A stretch of DNA of 64,000 nt from Amylibacter marinus (GTDB lineage: Bacteria > Pseudomonadota > Alphaproteobacteria > Rhodobacterales > Rhodobacteraceae). The notes beneath the pieces were generated by a model that searched no databases, was not told the DNA's origin, and saw nothing but the letters and a program-made list of their open reading frames with translations. Position numbers and translations under genes: made by a program. The DNA lies in the NCBI RefSeq assembly GCF_030160015.1, contig NZ_BSNN01000002.1:744001-808000 (forward strand), written 5' to 3'. Each line of letters opens with the position of its first letter. The first letter of the stretch is position 1. Shown here in pieces: positions 37,232 to 46,570 of this stretch.

Positions 37232-38023
37232 ATGAGGCTGCTAAAGATATGTTTGGTGCTATATCTTGCGGTGTTTGCAGGGGTTTGGGCCTTGCGAATT
37301 CAGTTTATTTATCCCTTTGATCCTACACATGTGTCACCTGTCAGTGCAGGCGAACCTAGATTGCGCGAATATCTTGTTAACAGCTATGATGGCACAGAAC
37401 TGGTCGTATGGGCCGCAGCCGCCACTGGATCGAAACCGTTGGTTTTCTATTTTCACGGCAATGCGGGTAATCTAGCCAGTCGCACGGGCCGCTTTAGGCG
37501 ATTTTTGGATCGTGGGTATGGTGTAGTGGCAATGGCCTACCGCGGGTCATCGGGATCGGCAGGTCAGCCCAGCGAGGCCCATATTTCCCAAGATGTCCTG
37601 TATTTGCACGACAATCTTCCCCTCGCCCATAGTGGCGCGCTGATTTATTACGGCGAAAGTTTGGGTACAGGGGTAGCCATTCAGTTGGCACATGCGCGCA
37701 GACCAGATGCTCTTATCCTAGAGGCACCCTATCAATCCGTGGTTAAATTGGCCGCGGATGCTTGGCCGATATTTCCTGTGGCACAGGTGCTGGATCAGCG
37801 TTGGGAAAGCATCGATTATATTTCCCAGATCGATATGCCCCTATTGGTTATACATGGTAAACGCGACCAAGTGATCCCCATCGAACATGGCAGGGCAATT
37901 TTTCAGGCTGCCAAATCTGTGGATAAGCAGCTGTTTGTGCAACCAGATAGGAACCATCACAACCTGTGGTCTGTTCAAGGGCAAACCCAAATTTACAGTT
38001 TCATTGACAAGATAGAAAAATAA
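37232..38023 (+). CDS. Membrane-anchored alpha/beta hydrolase
   Basis: 263 residues with an N-terminal hydrophobic anchor (about 3-22) and an alpha/beta-hydrolase domain resembling the Bem46/ABHD13-17 type. Oxyanion region FYFHGNAGN near 77, nucleophile Ser in YYGESLGTG near 141, Asp in HGKRDQVIP near 205, His in the DRNHHNLW segment near 237. Substrate unknown. ATG 37232 follows TTAGAGG. Confidence 0.8.
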   Translation: MRLLKICLVLYLAVFAGVWALRIQFIYPFDPTHVSPVSAGEPRLREYLVNSYDGTELVVWAAAATGSKPLVFYFHGNAGNLASRTGRFRRFLDRGYGVVAMAYRGSSGSAGQPSEAHISQDVLYLHDNLPLAHSGALIYYGESLGTGVAIQLAHARRPDALILEAPYQSVVKLAADAWPIFPVAQVLDQRWESIDYISQIDMPLLVIHGKRDQVIPIEHGRAIFQAAKSVDKQLFVQPDRNHHNLWSVQGQTQIYSFIDKIEK

Positions 38024-38045
38024 GGGCCCCAGAGGGCCCCTATTC
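38024..38045. terminator. Hairpin between convergent hydrolase and pntB
   Basis: GGGCCC (38024-38029) pairs with GGGCCC (38034-38039) around a CAGA loop. The 3' flank on the plus strand is CTATTCTT, only moderately T-rich. It lies in the 22 bases between two convergent genes and probably serves both. Confidence 0.5.
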
Positions 38046-39422
38046 TTAGATTGATTGTAGCAGTTGATCCAAGGATGCCTTGGCATCACCATATAGCATC
38101 CTGGTGTTTTCCTTGAAGAACAGCGGGTTCTCGATGCCCGAATACCCCGTTCCCTGACCGCGCTTAGAGACGATAACCGATTTCGCCTTCCAACATTCCA
38201 ATACAGGCATACCTGCGATGGGGCTGTTTGGGTCTTCTTGGGCGGCGGGGTTCACGATGTCATTAGACCCGATCACAATCGCCACATCAGTTTCTGGGAA
38301 ATCCTCGTTGATTTCATCCATCTCTAACACGATGTCATAGGGAACCTTGGCCTCTGCCAAGAGCACGTTCATATGCCCAGGCAGACGACCAGCAACGGGG
38401 TGAATTGCGAAACGCACGTTCTTACCTTTGTCGCGCAGACGGCGCACCAATTCAGACACGGATTGTTGCGCCTGTGCCACCGCCATGCCATAGCCCGGAA
38501 TGATCACAACACTGTCTGCATCCTCCAACTGCGCGGCAACGCTGCTTACATCTGTCGCCACCATCTCGCCGTCGATCTCCATCGCAGGCCCCTTGGTACC
38601 GCCAAAGCCGCCCAAAATCACAGAGACAAACGACCGGTTCATCGCCTTACACATGATGTAGGACAAAATCGCACCAGAAGACCCCACAAGCGCACCGGTT
38701 ACGATCAACAGATCATTGCCCAATAGGAAACCAGTGGCCGCCGCCGCCCAGCCAGAATAGCTGTTCAACATAGATACCACCACGGGCATGTCCGCGCCAC
38801 CAATGGCCGCAACCAAATGCGCCCCAACCAAGAATGCAATGATCATCATCAAATACAGCGTCCAAGAGCCAGCGTGATCCATATACAGGATCAATAAGCC
38901 AAAGCTTAGGATAACCGCACCAGCATTCAGCCCATGGCGAAATGGCAGGATCAAGGCCTTGCCATCAATCTTACCTGCCAATTTAAGGTAGGCCACAATC
39001 GACCCAGTAAATGTGATCGCGCCAATAAACACACCCAAGAACACTTCGATTTCGTGGATCACCACCTCAGCGTGGGTCAAATCATGGGTGCCCGTGATGT
39101 CGGAATTAAGCCCGATGAAAACAGCCGCCAAGCCCACAAAACAGTGCAAGGCCGCAACCAGCTGTGGCATTTCCGTCATTTCAACGCGTTTGGCAACAAC
39201 CGCACCGATAATCGCGCCAACCACCAACAATGGCAGCAGCAGTGCATAGGACCAGCCGCCCACACCCGGGCCAAAGATCGTGGCGAAAACCGCGATTCCC
39301 ATACCCACAATACCATACCAAACGGCGCGCTTGGCCTTCTCTTGGTTGCTTAACCCGCCCAGTGCAAGGATGAACAAAACAGATGCCGCGATATAGGCGG
39401 CAGTAACAATACCTGTACTCAT
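38046..39422 (-). CDS. pntB: NAD(P) transhydrogenase subunit beta
   Basis: The proton-translocating transhydrogenase beta subunit, 458 residues: about eight or nine membrane helices (residues 1-260), then the NADP(H)-binding domain III ([14 protein letters not shown] near 288; [36 protein letters not shown]). With PntA it makes NADPH from NADH using the proton gradient. It starts 12 bases after pntA. Confidence 0.97.
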   Translation of the reverse strand: MSTGIVTAAYIAASVLFILALGGLSNQEKAKRAVWYGIVGMGIAVFATIFGPGVGGWSYALLLPLLVVGAIIGAVVAKRVEMTEMPQLVAALHCFVGLAAVFIGLNSDITGTHDLTHAEVVIHEIEVFLGVFIGAITFTGSIVAYLKLAGKIDGKALILPFRHGLNAGAVILSFGLLILYMDHAGSWTLYLMMIIAFLVGAHLVAAIGGADMPVVVSMLNSYSGWAAAATGFLLGNDLLIVTGALVGSSGAILSYIMCKAMNRSFVSVILGGFGGTKGPAMEIDGEMVATDVSSVAAQLEDADSVVIIPGYGMAVAQAQQSVSELVRRLRDKGKNVRFAIHPVAGRLPGHMNVLLAEAKVPYDIVLEMDEINEDFPETDVAIVIGSNDIVNPAAQEDPNSPIAGMPVLECWKAKSVIVSKRGQGTGYSGIENPLFFKENTRMLYGDAKASLDQLLQSI

Positions 39423-39434
39423 TAGTCTTTCCCC

Positions 39435-41003
39435 TTACGACTTTTGGAACATTTGCAACATGCGGCGGGTGACCATAAAGCCACCAACGATGTTAATGGT
39501 GGCAATCAACACAGAAATTCCCGCCAAAAGGGTAACGATGAAACCGCCACCCCCAATTTGCAATAACGCCCCAAGGATAATGATCCCTGAAATCGCATTG
39601 GTCACCGCCATTAGAGGTGTATGAAGGGAATGGCTGACATTCCAGATCACTTGGAAGCCAATGAAACAGGCCAAGGCGAATACGATAAAGTGCTGCATAA
39701 AGGATGCCGGTGCATAAGCCCCGATCAACAACATCAATGCCCCGCCTGTGGCCAACAAAATAGTTTGCTGCAGGCCCGCTTTTTTCATGGCCGCGGCCTC
39801 GGCGGCGGCAATTTCTTCCGCTGTGGGTTCAGGCGCGCTAGGGGCCTTGGCCGCGATCGCCTGAATTTTGGGCGGAGGTGGCGGGAAGGTAATTGCGCCT
39901 TCATGGGTAATGGTTGCCCCGCGGATAACATCGTCTTCCATGTTGTGGTTCACAACCCCATCCTTTTCTGGGGTCAAATCAGACATCATGTGACGGATGT
40001 TATTTGCATAGAGCGTTGAAGATTGCGCGGCCATGCGGCTGGGCAAATCCGTATAACCAATGATCGTTACGCCATTTGCAGATAGGATTTTTTCATCAGC
40101 AACGGTCAAATCACAATTGCCACCACGTTCGGCGGCCAGATCTACAACCACAGAACCTGACTTTTGCAAGGCCACCATGTCTTCTAGCCACAGTTTAGGC
40201 GCATCACGCCCCGGAATTAGCGCCGTGGTGATCACGATATCCATGTCTGGTGCCAGCTCGCGGAATTTTTCCAGCTGTTTTTCACGGAACTCGGGGCTAG
40301 AAGGTGCGGCGTAACCACCGGTTTCTGCGCCATCTGTTTGCTCTTCTTCGAAATCCAGATAAACGAATTCTGCGCCCATAGACTCGATTTGCTCGGCAAC
40401 CTCGGGGCGAACGTCAAATGCATAAACCACCGCACCCAGTGATGTAGCCGCGCCAATTGCGGCCAGACCGGCGACACCTGCCCCCACAATCAAAACCTTG
40501 GCTGGGGGAACCTTGCCTGCGGCGGTTACTTGGCCAGTAAAAAAGCGACCAAAGTTATTGCCCGCCTCCATCACCGCGCGGTAGCCTGCGATATTGGCCA
40601 TGGATGACAGCGCATCCATTTTCTGGGCACGGCTGATACGCGGGACCATATCCATGGCAATCACATGCGCGCCCTTGGCGTTTGCCGCATCCATCAGCTC
40701 GGTGTTTTGGGCTGGGTAGAAGAAAGAGATCAGTGTCTGCTCTTTGCGCAGACGTTTGATTTCCACATCCTCTGGTGGGCGAACCTTGGCGACCACATCG
40801 GCCTCTTTAAATAGCGCAGCCGCCGTTGCAGCGATTTTTACGCCAGCATCCTTGTAATCCTGATCAGAAAACCCTGCGGCCAGACCTGCCCCTTTTTCAA
40901 TAGAGCATTCATAGCCAAGTTTCTGAAGTTGAGTGGCGGATTCTGGCGTCATCGCAACGCGGTTCTCTCCGTCAAATATCTCTTTTGGTGTCCCGATACG
41001 CAT
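39435..41003 (-). CDS. pntA: NAD(P) transhydrogenase subunit alpha
   Basis: 522 residues: the NAD(H)-binding domain I ([10 protein letters not shown] start; [33 protein letters not shown] Rossmann loop near 170) and a C-terminal membrane part with four helices (about 410-520). It is the fused form, not the split PntAA/PntAB of Rhodospirillum. ATG 41003 has a perfect AAGGAGG; the frame is open to 41090. First gene of pntAB. Confidence 0.97.
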   Translation of the reverse strand: MRIGTPKEIFDGENRVAMTPESATQLQKLGYECSIEKGAGLAAGFSDQDYKDAGVKIAATAAALFKEADVVAKVRPPEDVEIKRLRKEQTLISFFYPAQNTELMDAANAKGAHVIAMDMVPRISRAQKMDALSSMANIAGYRAVMEAGNNFGRFFTGQVTAAGKVPPAKVLIVGAGVAGLAAIGAATSLGAVVYAFDVRPEVAEQIESMGAEFVYLDFEEEQTDGAETGGYAAPSSPEFREKQLEKFRELAPDMDIVITTALIPGRDAPKLWLEDMVALQKSGSVVVDLAAERGGNCDLTVADEKILSANGVTIIGYTDLPSRMAAQSSTLYANNIRHMMSDLTPEKDGVVNHNMEDDVIRGATITHEGAITFPPPPPKIQAIAAKAPSAPEPTAEEIAAAEAAAMKKAGLQQTILLATGGALMLLIGAYAPASFMQHFIVFALACFIGFQVIWNVSHSLHTPLMAVTNAISGIIILGALLQIGGGGFIVTLLAGISVLIATINIVGGFMVTRRMLQMFQKS

Positions 41004-41157
41004 GACAAACCTCCTTTGTTCAAGCATTGCCGCATTGGGGATCGGCAATTTATAACCAGATGAATCGATCCTCTGGAATGTGCGAGGCAATGTTGCACAT
41101 CAATCAGGGGATGGGAAACGCTAAATGACTAAATTCTGCAAAAAACGATAGGTCGAT

Positions 41158-41176
41158 GCCAGAATCTTGTTCTGGC
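41158..41176. repeat. Hairpin in the yebC-pntA interval
   Basis: GCCAGAA and TTCTGGC form a perfect 7-bp stem with a 5-base loop, upstream of pntA and downstream of the yebC terminator. It could be part of the pntA leader or an operator. Confidence 0.35.
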
Positions 41177-41194
41177 GTCCTGCGTGCGACACAT

Positions 41195-41228
41195 ATGAAA
41201 ACAGGCACGGGGAAAATTCCGTGCCTGT
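41195..41228 (-). terminator. Intrinsic terminator of the fau-yebC gene run
   Basis: On the minus strand a perfect 10-bp stem, ACAGGCACGG against CCGTGCCTGT with an 8-base loop, is followed by TTTCAT. It lies 40 bases after the yebC stop and ends the minus-strand run that begins at fau. Confidence 0.85.
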
Positions 41229-41267
41229 GCAATAATCTAGAGCAGAACTAGAATGCCAATCTAGGCC

Positions 41268-42008
41268 CTATAGTTGTGCCATAACTTCGTCAGAGGCATC
41301 CATATTGGTGGTTACGTTTTGGATGTCATCATCATCTTCCAAAGCCTCGATCAGGCGCATCAATTTTTCTGCACCCTCTAAGTCTACCTCTGTAACGGTC
41401 GTGGGTTTCCAGATCAGCTTGGTCGTTTCGGATTCGCCTAGTGCCTTTTCAAGAGCCGTGGACACCTCATTCAAATCCGTAAATTCACAATATACATCAT
41501 GCCCCTCATCAGAGCTCTCTACATCCTCAGCCCCTGCCTCGATCGCATGATCAAGCATCGTATCTGCATCGCCGGCACTTGCCGGGTACACCACCAGCCC
41601 TTTGCGTTCGAACATAAAGGATACCGCACCAGTTTCGGCCAGATTACCGCCAGATTTGGTAAACAGAGAGCGCACGGTAGATGCGGTGCGGTTTTTATTG
41701 TCGGTCATAGCCTCGACGATCACTGCAATGCCACCGGGGCCATAGCCCTCGTAGCGGATTTCGTCATAGTTTTCCGCATCCCCACCTGTGGCCTTGCCGA
41801 TGGCACGTTCGATCACATCCTTGGGCACAGAATTTGATTTCGCCTCTTTCACCGCTAGGCGCAGGCGTGGGTTTTTCTCGGGATCGGGGTCGCCCATTTT
41901 CGCGGCAACAGTGATCTCTTTGGACAGTTTTGAAAACAGTTTCGAGCGCAGCTTATCCTGACGGCCCTTACGGTGTTGGATATTTGCCCATTTGGAATGG
42001 CCGGCCAT
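41268..42008 (-). CDS. YebC/PmpR-family protein
   Basis: A 246-residue YebC-family protein: [19 protein letters not shown]-terminus, [34 protein letters not shown] in the middle, and an acidic C-terminus. Members act as transcription regulators and, more recently, as factors that help ribosomes through difficult proline-rich sequences. Length is normal. It is the last gene before a strong terminator. Confidence 0.95.
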   Translation of the reverse strand: MAGHSKWANIQHRKGRQDKLRSKLFSKLSKEITVAAKMGDPDPEKNPRLRLAVKEAKSNSVPKDVIERAIGKATGGDAENYDEIRYEGYGPGGIAVIVEAMTDNKNRTASTVRSLFTKSGGNLAETGAVSFMFERKGLVVYPASAGDADTMLDHAIEAGAEDVESSDEGHDVYCEFTDLNEVSTALEKALGESETTKLIWKPTTVTEVDLEGAEKLMRLIEALEDDDDIQNVTTNMDASDEVMAQL

Positions 42009-42084
42009 GGTGTGATCCCTTTGCTAATTTGCCTTGGCGCTTTATAAGAAGCCCTGCCACAGGTTTCAAGCGCCATTGCCCGCG

Positions 42085-43863
42085 CTATAATTCCCAAAAT
42101 ACCGGGATCAAGGCCGAGGCCACCAACCCAATTATAATATTCAATGGCACACCAATTTTCATAAAATCAGTAAAGGCATAGCCACCGGGGCCGTAAACCA
42201 AAGTATTGGTTTGATAGCCAATTGGCGTGGCAAAGCTGGCGCTGGCGGCAACCATCACCGCCACGACCAATGGGCGAGGATCCATGCCCAGCGCCCCCGC
42301 CAGCGCGATGGCAATGGGGGTAACCACCACCGCAACAGCGTTATTAGAAACCAATTCTGTCAAAACCGAGGTCAGCAGATAGATCGCCCAGATTACGAAA
42401 AACGGCGGCAGGCCATACAACAGGGGTGCAACCGCATTGGCGATCAATGCCACCGCCCCCGATGCCTGTAGTGCCGCACCAATCGCCAGCATTGAAAAAA
42501 TCAGCACCAACAGGCGCCCATCGACGGCATCAAAGGCCTCTTCGGCATCTATACAGCGGGTCAACAACACCAGCGCCACCGCAATGACCGCCACGGCGAA
42601 AATAGGCGCAAAGCCCAATGCCGCTAGTGTTACCACCCCGAACAGGGCCAATAGGATTATTGGGGCATGCCCGCGGCGATAGGCGCGCTCAGTTGGTTCG
42701 GCTAGATTCACCAAATTCATTTCATCCGCAAGGCGCGCAATATCTTCGCCCGCCCCCTCTAACAAAATGGTATCCCCCACCTTAATCACGATATCATCCA
42801 GCTGGCTGCCGATGTTTTGATTTTTGCGGTGCAGGGCCAACGCATAGACGCCGTAGCCGCGGCGCAGGTGCAATTTCCCCAAGCGGCGCCCGATCATGCG
42901 GCATCCTGGAGTGATCAGAGCCTCAACCGTAGTAGCCTCTTTCGAGGAGACACTATCAGCGACAGATACATCACGGCCTTCCTTTAGGCCTAACAATTCA
43001 CCCACAGGAGTTTTCATCACAACCCGATCCCCCGCCATCAGCTCGATGCTGCCTAGGCGACGGCGCAAGCTGTTATCAGCACGCAGTACGTCAATTACAC
43101 GCCCGCCGTCGCGCTTAAACATATCCACATCGCGTGGTTGTTGCCCGATCAATGCGCTGTCTGTTGGGATCACCAATTCGGTTATAAAGCGCTTGCTGTT
43201 GTTGCGCCCCAGCATATCCGACATGCTGGAACGATCCGGCAACAACCGGTTTGCAAACAATCGAAGGTATACCCCCCCCACCAAAACCAAGATAATCGCC
43301 AGTGGTGTCACCTCGAACATAGTAAAAGGCGCCAAGCCCTCGGCGCGTGCCACCCCATCCACCAACAGGTTGGTCGAGGTTCCAATCAGCGTCAAAATAC
43401 CACCCAAAATTGCCATATAAGACAGCGGGATCAGCAGTTTAGAACCGGAAACGCCCAATATCTTGGCCATTTGCATAGCTATCGGGATCATGATCACAAC
43501 CACAGGGGTATTGTTCATAAAGGCCGAAGCGATCACCACAAAGATCGCCAGCCCAAAGAGCACGCTTTTGGGCCTTTTTGACCCCAATGCGGTTACCATC
43601 TCTGTTAGCTGTGACAAGGCCCCTGTGCGGATCAAGGCCCCCGAGAGAATGAACATGGCCGCGATAGTCCAAGGGGCAGGATTGGAAAACACATCCAGCG
43701 CCATTGAATAAGGCAAAATACCACTCAGCAGCAAGAACGCCGCCCCAGATAGCGCGATCACCTCGGTGGGATAGACCTCGCGGATAAAACCTGCGAACAT
43801 GACACCAATGACCCCCATCGCCAAGAAGGGGTGGAGGAACTCGGGAATAAACGAAACCAGCAT
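42085..43863 (-). CDS. SLC13/DASS-type permease with RCK_C (TrkA-C) domains
   Basis: A 592-residue membrane transporter. An N-terminal set of helices (residues ~5-200, with NNTPVVVIMIPIA and GTSTNLLVDG motifs), a central cytoplasmic pair of TrkA-C/RCK_C domains (about 215-375), then a second set of helices (about 390-590; VSNNAVAVVVTPIA and PIGYQTNTLVYGPGGY). The twin Asn-containing loops are the substrate and Na+ sites of this superfamily. Substrate unknown: sulfate, dicarboxylate or another anion. Confidence 0.88.
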   Translation of the reverse strand: MLVSFIPEFLHPFLAMGVIGVMFAGFIREVYPTEVIALSGAAFLLLSGILPYSMALDVFSNPAPWTIAAMFILSGALIRTGALSQLTEMVTALGSKRPKSVLFGLAIFVVIASAFMNNTPVVVIMIPIAMQMAKILGVSGSKLLIPLSYMAILGGILTLIGTSTNLLVDGVARAEGLAPFTMFEVTPLAIILVLVGGVYLRLFANRLLPDRSSMSDMLGRNNSKRFITELVIPTDSALIGQQPRDVDMFKRDGGRVIDVLRADNSLRRRLGSIELMAGDRVVMKTPVGELLGLKEGRDVSVADSVSSKEATTVEALITPGCRMIGRRLGKLHLRRGYGVYALALHRKNQNIGSQLDDIVIKVGDTILLEGAGEDIARLADEMNLVNLAEPTERAYRRGHAPIILLALFGVVTLAALGFAPIFAVAVIAVALVLLTRCIDAEEAFDAVDGRLLVLIFSMLAIGAALQASGAVALIANAVAPLLYGLPPFFVIWAIYLLTSVLTELVSNNAVAVVVTPIAIALAGALGMDPRPLVVAVMVAASASFATPIGYQTNTLVYGPGGYAFTDFMKIGVPLNIIIGLVASALIPVFWEL

Positions 43864-43912
43864 TTGCGATCCTATTCAAATTGCAGACAATGTATCAACT
43901 GCGTCGCTTTGC

Positions 43913-44824
43913 TCAAGGGGTCTGTTGCGCATGTGCTGTATTGTCCCCCTTCGGGTGCACCAATGCCAACGCGCCTAACATACAGGCCAATGCAGCCCAA
44001 ATATATCCGGTATAGATTTCGCCCAGCAACCACAGTGACCAAATCACTCCAAATATGGTGACCAAATAGGCCACCAGCCCCGCGAATACAGGACCGGCGC
44101 GGCCAATCATCCAGATATATCCCCCATAAGCAAAGGCATGCAATGTGCCCGCCGCTAGGATTGCAAGATCCGATCTATCCAGCCCGCCCTGCCAGATTGG
44201 GGCAAACCCGCCAAACATCCAGAAATACACGCTTAGCGCGATAATCCCGCAAACAGATGCGCCAAGAAGTGTCTCGTGAGTTGTAAGCCCATCTAGGCCA
44301 AAATGGGCGATAAAGTTATCCTCGATGGCATAGCACAGCGGCGCGACCAAGGCGATCAGCACATAGTATTTGCTACTGCCTGCAGGCAATGCGGCCTCGG
44401 GGCCGATCAACAAAAATATCGCACTGGCGCCCAGTAAAATGCCAGACAGGCGCACCACATTGGGGATTTCTTGGCCGGTCAATATGGCGATTGGCATGAT
44501 GAATATGGGAACCAAGGCAATAGTGATGGCCACAACACCTGCTGGCAAATGATGCATCGCCGTAATTGAAAAAACCGCCGGAAGCAGAGAACCGAAGCCC
44601 GCAATCCACAAAAATAAGGCAAAGCGCTTCCTGGTGATTTTGACCCTGCGACGCCGCGGTAAAAACAACAGGAATGCGACCAGTGCTGTCATCACCTGAA
44701 ACCAGAATATCATCACTGGTGCGCTATGGCCCGTTTCAAGTGCGATTTTAGTCAGTGGGATCGTTGCGCCCCAAACCGCCCCTAACAATATCAGCGGGGC
44801 AAAGAGCCACAACTTAGAATTCAT
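43913..44824 (-). CDS. EamA-family (DMT) transporter
   Basis: 303 residues with ten membrane helices in two EamA repeats. Characteristic stretches are GAVWGATIPLTKIAL at the start and ARLGPVFAGLVAYLVTIFGVIWSLWLLGE-like residues in the second repeat. It may export amino acids or metabolites. Its ATG overlaps the ymdB stop by 4 bases, so it is translationally coupled. Confidence 0.85.
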   Translation of the reverse strand: MNSKLWLFAPLILLGAVWGATIPLTKIALETGHSAPVMIFWFQVMTALVAFLLFLPRRRRVKITRKRFALFLWIAGFGSLLPAVFSITAMHHLPAGVVAITIALVPIFIMPIAILTGQEIPNVVRLSGILLGASAIFLLIGPEAALPAGSSKYYVLIALVAPLCYAIEDNFIAHFGLDGLTTHETLLGASVCGIIALSVYFWMFGGFAPIWQGGLDRSDLAILAAGTLHAFAYGGYIWMIGRAGPVFAGLVAYLVTIFGVIWSLWLLGEIYTGYIWAALACMLGALALVHPKGDNTAHAQQTP

Positions 44825-45636
44825 TGGGGCATCGATTGTTGCAATCGCCCACCCTGACGGATCTGCAAAACTGATTTCGCTAGCCCAGTTGCATCATCTG
44901 TTTCGATCATGATGCCAGACAGGGTTGCCTCGCCTGCGGCGGGGGTAAAGCGCTCTTTATTCATACCCGTGATAAAACGGCGCATTGGCTCATCTTTCTG
45001 CATCCCAATGACGGAATTATAATCCCCGCACATGCCTGCATCGGATTGATGCGCGGTGCCACGCGGTAAAATTTGTGCATCGGCTGTCGGGATATGCGTG
45101 TGTGTTCCCACCACCAATGAGGCGCGCCCATCCAGCCAGTGCCCCATAGCCACCTTTTCAGATGTTGCCTCCGCGTGGAAATCAACAATCACCGCATCGA
45201 CAGATCCCTTCATCGGGTGAACCCGCAGGGCGGCATCCAAGGCAGAAAACGGATCAGAAAAAGGTTTTTTCATGAAAACTTGCCCCAGTGCCTGAGCAAC
45301 CAAGACCTTCTTGCCATTGCGTGCCTTGATCACTCGCGCGCCCTTGCCCGGGGCCGCAGGGGCATAATTTAGCGGGCGGACGATGCGCGGGTCTTGTTCG
45401 CAGAAGCTCAACATATCGCGTTGATCAAAGGCGTGATCCCCCAAGGTAATGCAATCGGCCCCTGCCTCAAACAACACCTTGGCATGCCCGCCAGACAGCC
45501 CCATGCCGCCGGTGGCATTTTCACCATTGATCACGATGAAATCCAGCCCCCAGTCTTCGCGCAATTTTGGCAGGCGTTCGCTGATGGCTTTGCGTCCTGC
45601 GCGCCCCATAACATCCCCAAGAAACAGTATTTTCAT
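44821..45636 (-). CDS. ymdB: YmdB-family metallophosphoesterase
   Basis: A 271-residue calcineurin-like phosphodiesterase (TIGR00282 type); the Bacillus homologue hydrolyses 2',3'-cyclic nucleotides. Metal ligands are in FLGDVMGRAGR (Asp8), NGENATGG (Asn/Glu near 39), and VVGTHTHIPTAD near 178-189. The usual GNH motif reads GDH here (ITLGDHAFDQ, near 68), which I believe is a lineage feature. The gene lies between fau and the EamA transporter. Confidence 0.88.
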   Translation of the reverse strand: MKILFLGDVMGRAGRKAISERLPKLREDWGLDFIVINGENATGGMGLSGGHAKVLFEAGADCITLGDHAFDQRDMLSFCEQDPRIVRPLNYAPAAPGKGARVIKARNGKKVLVAQALGQVFMKKPFSDPFSALDAALRVHPMKGSVDAVIVDFHAEATSEKVAMGHWLDGRASLVVGTHTHIPTADAQILPRGTAHQSDAGMCGDYNSVIGMQKDEPMRRFITGMNKERFTPAAGEATLSGIMIETDDATGLAKSVLQIRQGGRLQQSMPQ

Positions 45637-45655
45637 GAATCTCTCCCCCCCACGC

Positions 45656-46219
45656 TTAAAACGTCAGGATGCCCTTTTCTGTTATTATTGCATCCAACGC
45701 ATAATCGGTATCCTCGCGCGGAACCATCATGACCTCTTGCTCTGAATAGGCAAATCCAACAGCCTGCACATCCTTGGTTTCGGACAATTGCGCAAAACTG
45801 CGATCATAGAAGCCGCCTCCGTAGCCCAGACGATACCCCCCCCGATCAAATGCCGCCAAGGGGGTAATCACTATATCAGGGCGCAGTACCGTTGCATTTT
45901 TGGGCACCGAGGTGCCGAATGCACCCTTGGTCATTTCGGCATCTGGCGCCCACTGGTGAAATTCTAGCGGCATTGCTGTGCCCATAACCACCGGCACGCA
46001 GACCACCCGCCCCCGCGCCACCATTTTAGACATGGCATTTAGCGGTGACAGTTCTGTGCGAATGGGAAGATAGGCCGCAATGATCGCCGCCTCGTCCTGC
46101 ATTTTTAGAAATGATATCAGCTGCGCGTTGGCCTTCGCATCCACACCCGATATATGGGCCTGCGCGCGCGCGGCAAAGGCCGCCTGACGGCATTGCTGTT
46201 TAAGGCTACTTATATCCAT
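45656..46219 (-). CDS. 5-formyltetrahydrofolate cyclo-ligase
   Basis: It converts 5-formyl-THF to 5,10-methenyl-THF with ATP. The 187-residue protein has a basic ATP-binding start (LKQQCRQAAFAARAQ), AAYLPIRTEL in the middle and the signature RLGYGGGFYDR near 127. ATG 46219 has GAGGG four bases upstream; the frame is open further upstream. The 6S RNA candidate lies directly upstream on the same strand, the same order as ssrS-ygfA in E. coli. Confidence 0.92.
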   Translation of the reverse strand: MDISSLKQQCRQAAFAARAQAHISGVDAKANAQLISFLKMQDEAAIIAAYLPIRTELSPLNAMSKMVARGRVVCVPVVMGTAMPLEFHQWAPDAEMTKGAFGTSVPKNATVLRPDIVITPLAAFDRGGYRLGYGGGFYDRSFAQLSETKDVQAVGFAYSEQEVMMVPREDTDYALDAIITEKGILTF

Positions 46220-46304
46220 TTTACCCTCGGGTTCATCTATGCCCTGATTGGGGCTTTTGAGTTGCTTTTGCAATGGAATTTATTGGGAAAGGTTGGCGGG
46301 CCCG

Positions 46305-46331
46305 CAAAATCATGCCGTTGAGCAATCAACG
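46305..46331 (-). terminator. Hairpin at the 3' side of the 6S RNA candidate
   Basis: On the minus strand CGTTGA and TCAACG form a perfect 6-bp stem with a TTGC loop (46316-46331), followed after a few bases by ATTTTG. It may terminate or mark the 3' end of 6S RNA before fau. Confidence 0.4.
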
Positions 46332-46500
46332 CATCGGTGGAAAGGAGTCATTTCCGGGAGCCTGTGTAAAACAGGTGGGCACCGGGTGTGATAGACCAGG
46401 ATCAGTCACAGAGCCAGCTCCCTCAAGAAAGATTATCGGCCACTGAAATAGAGTTTCTCACCTGAAGGGCAGAACCCGCCAGCCCCTAAGCTAGCCGATA
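46325..46500 (-). ncRNA. ssrS: Probable 6S RNA (SsrS)
   Basis: The minus strand upstream of fau reads like a 6S RNA. The 5' bubble strand GGCCGATAATCTTTC resembles GAGCCGATATTTCAT of E. coli 6S, and the 3' strand AAATGACTCCTTTCCACC resembles its counterpart. The closing stem pairs GGTG(A)GAAA (46454-46462) with TTTCCACC (46336-46343). The apical part has C-rich and G-rich complementary stretches (CCCGGTGCC; CAGGCTCCCGG). 6S RNA binds the housekeeping RNA polymerase holoenzyme. Exact ends are uncertain. The rest of the 351-base gap (46501-46570 and 46220-46304) holds nothing I can name. Confidence 0.65.
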
Positions 46501-46570
46501 CACCGGCAAATGGCAAGGTGGAGGATAATCTTACCCTTAAATTTGATCCCATTTTATTTAATCTTTATTA

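Noticed and set aside
38024-46219. Horizontal acquisition of the transporter-rich block
   Set aside because: The genes are in tight, overlapping operons with base composition like the neighbours, and no integrase, tRNA-associated repeat or insertion sequence was seen.
46325-46500. Cobalamin-type riboswitch upstream of the large glycosyltransferase on the plus strand
   Set aside because: A GCCACTG-like stretch is present, but the B12-box and core order do not fit, and the downstream gene has no cobalamin link. The minus strand fits 6S RNA better.
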